A stretch of DNA of 34,477 bases from Actinomyces sp. (GTDB lineage Bacteria > Actinomycetota > Actinomycetes > Actinomycetales > Actinomycetaceae): the NCBI RefSeq assembly GCF_030524025.1, contig NZ_JAUNHI010000024.1, positions 1 through 34,477 on the forward strand. The letters are read 5' to 3'. The position numbers and the translations under genes were made by a program. Of the stretch, positions 33,726-34,477 are shown one piece after another (positions within the stretch are counted from its first letter, which is position 1; every line of letters begins with the position of its first letter). The notes beneath the pieces were generated by a model that saw only the letters and a list, made by a program, of their open reading frames with translations, did no database searches and was not told where the DNA came from.

Positions 33726-33811
33726 TCAGAAGGTACCTGACGAATCTCGTTGACAGGTTCGTGAAGGTGCCTGTAACTTCTGGGGCACAAGATGTGACAG
33801 GTACCAGTAAC
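33726..33811. promoter_or_regulatory. Three GGTRCC-centred operator sites, 34-bp spacing
   Basis: GGTACC (33732-33737), GGTGCC (33766-33771) and GGTACC (33800-33805) are spaced exactly 34 bp apart. Flanks share TGTAAC/AGTAAC on the right and GTGAA/GTGACA on the left, approximating the palindrome GTTACAGGTACCTGTAAC. The middle site overlaps the candidate -10 of the marR-like gene, and the first lies upstream of its -35. MarR proteins typically bind palindromes of this size over their own promoters, so autorepression is the likely role. The divergent recQ could also be affected. Confidence 0.6.
33750..33779 (+). promoter_or_regulatory. Promoter of the MarR-family gene
   Basis: TTGACA (33750-33755), a perfect -35 consensus, is followed after 18 bp by TAACTT (33774-33779). 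Transcription would start near 33786, giving a leader of about 115 nt that contains the third operator-like site and the 9-bp repeats. Confidence 0.55.
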
Positions 33812-33847
33812 ACCAGTGGTGAGGGCGCCGTCACGACAGTGAGGCCC

Positions 33848-33883
33848 ATGAGATCCATGAGACATATGAGATCCATGAGACAC
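33848..33883 (+). repeat. Tandem 18-bp (9-bp based) repeat in the marR leader
   Basis: ATGAGATCCATGAGACAT occurs twice in tandem (33848-33865 and 33866-33883, last base C instead of T). Each unit is itself two related 9-mers, ATGAGATCC and ATGAGACAT. The repeat ends 2 nt before the ribosome-binding site AGGAAGGA (33886-33893), so it lies in the untranslated leader. Confidence 0.7.
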
Positions 33884-33900
33884 ACAGGAAGGACTCGACC

Positions 33901-34477
33901 ATGGACACCATCCACGTCGACATCCACGAACGCCTCCGCCGCCTGGGGCAGCTCCTGCGCCGGCGACGCGCCGAGGCGCACCACCACCACGGCCCGCTTG
34001 CCGACACGACCCGCGGCCGCGGCAGGGTGCTGGCCGCTCTGCGCATGCAGAGCCCGATCCCCACCCGCGAGCTCGCCTTCATCCTCGACATCCGTCAGCA
34101 GTCGCTCAACGAGCTCCTCAAGAAGCTCGAGGCCGACGGCCTGGTCGAGCGCACCCCCAGCCGGGAGGACAGGCGCGTCATGCTCGTGTCGCTCACGCAG
34201 GCGGGCAGCCAGGCCCCGTTGGGGCAGGAGGGGGCCGACCCCCTGTCGGTCCTCAGCCAGGAGGAGGCCCAGGCCCTCGCCGCCCTGCTTGACAAGTTGA
34301 TCGCCTCCCTGGAGGAGGAGCTGGGCGTCGACTCCGACGAGGTCCTCGAGGCCTGGCAGCAGGGCGCCCGTCGTCGCATGGGCGAGGAGCGCTTCGAGGC
34401 CATCATGCGTATGCGCGAGCACGGTTTCGCGCCCGATCACGGTCACCGTCATGATCACGTGCACGACCATTGCCACG
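33901..34477 (+). CDS. MarR-family transcriptional regulator with His-rich tail (partial)
   Basis: 192 residues are visible; the gene continues past the window edge. A winged-helix domain (about 43-103) contains RGRGRVLAALRMQSPIPTRELAFILDIRQQSLNELLKKLEADGLVER and the wing TPSREDRRVMLVSLTQAG, typical of MarR. Long dimerisation helices follow (LSQEEAQALAALLDKLIASLEEEL). Two histidine-rich segments stand out: HHHH at about residues 27-30, and the C-terminal run DHGHRHDHVHDHCH, which resembles metal-binding tails. The ATG has AGGAAGGA 7 nt upstream. It is divergent from recQ and preceded by three candidate operators. Metal sensing is inference. Confidence 0.88.
   Translation, partial: MDTIHVDIHERLRRLGQLLRRRRAEAHHHHGPLADTTRGRGRVLAALRMQSPIPTRELAFILDIRQQSLNELLKKLEADGLVERTPSREDRRVMLVSLTQAGSQAPLGQEGADPLSVLSQEEAQALAALLDKLIASLEEELGVDSDEVLEAWQQGARRRMGEERFEAIMRMREHGFAPDHGHRHDHVHDHCH

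Noticed and set aside
1-34477. tRNA, rRNA, CRISPR arrays, inteins and complete insertion sequences
   Set aside because: I looked for conserved tRNA arms, regularly spaced direct repeats, inserted domains in dnaE and transposase ORFs and found none. A covariance-model scan was not possible here.

Overview
The window is high-GC DNA, with almost every third codon position G or C, and reads as an actinobacterial chromosome. Gene content points to the Actinomycetaceae (Actinomyces-like). The division and cell-wall (dcw) cluster has no ftsA but has sepF, yggT and divIVA, and dnaE is of the DnaE1 type. Several genes appear to be transcribed without a leader, with a TANNNT -10 box ending 6 nt before the ATG. 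I assign the genus from memory of family features, not from a search. I saw no rRNA, tRNA or CRISPR array.

Layout. Positions 1-225 hold a promoter region with 10-bp-phased MraZ boxes. Positions 226-19339 are the dcw cluster on the + strand: mraZ, rsmH, ftsL, ftsI, murE, murF, mraY, murD, ftsW, murG, murC, ftsQ, ftsZ, pgeF, sepF, yggT, divIVA. Many junctions are ATGA or GTGA overlaps, so translation is probably coupled. Internal regulatory regions lie before murE, ftsZ and divIVA. A 15-bp-stem hairpin follows divIVA. Positions 19486-22156 hold lspA (with an unusually long C-terminal tail), an RluA-type pseudouridine synthase and an ElaA-like acetyltransferase. Positions 22234-25830 are dnaE.

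Positions 25831-26682 are the least conventional stretch. They contain a perfect 19-bp inverted repeat bracketing about 400 bp, an extra direct copy of the same motif, and coding-like fragments on the - strand that do not form a full gene. This looks like a decayed mobile or MITE-like insertion. Next come a small S4 RNA-binding protein (- strand), a divergent secreted right-handed beta-helix protein with a C-terminal membrane anchor, a small protein resembling the DNA-binding part of alkyltransferases, and a lone hisD. A convergent recQ-family helicase carries a C-terminal phosphoribosyltransferase domain. hisD and recQ end inside one perfect 28-bp palindrome. A divergent MarR-family regulator with a histidine-rich tail runs off the right edge. 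It is preceded by three GGTRCC-centred sites spaced exactly 34 bp apart.

How the genes work together. MurC, D, E and F build the UDP-MurNAc-peptide, MraY and MurG make lipid I and lipid II, and FtsW with FtsI polymerise and cross-link septal wall. FtsQ and FtsL support that complex. FtsZ and SepF form the membrane-tethered ring in the absence of FtsA, and DivIVA marks poles and septa. MraZ probably represses the cluster through its own promoter. The distal part of the window is a series of short independent transcription units. I found no clear new multi-gene system. The best leads are the 26154-26598 repeat element, the RecQ-PRTase fusion, the MarR operator array and the beta-helix surface protein.
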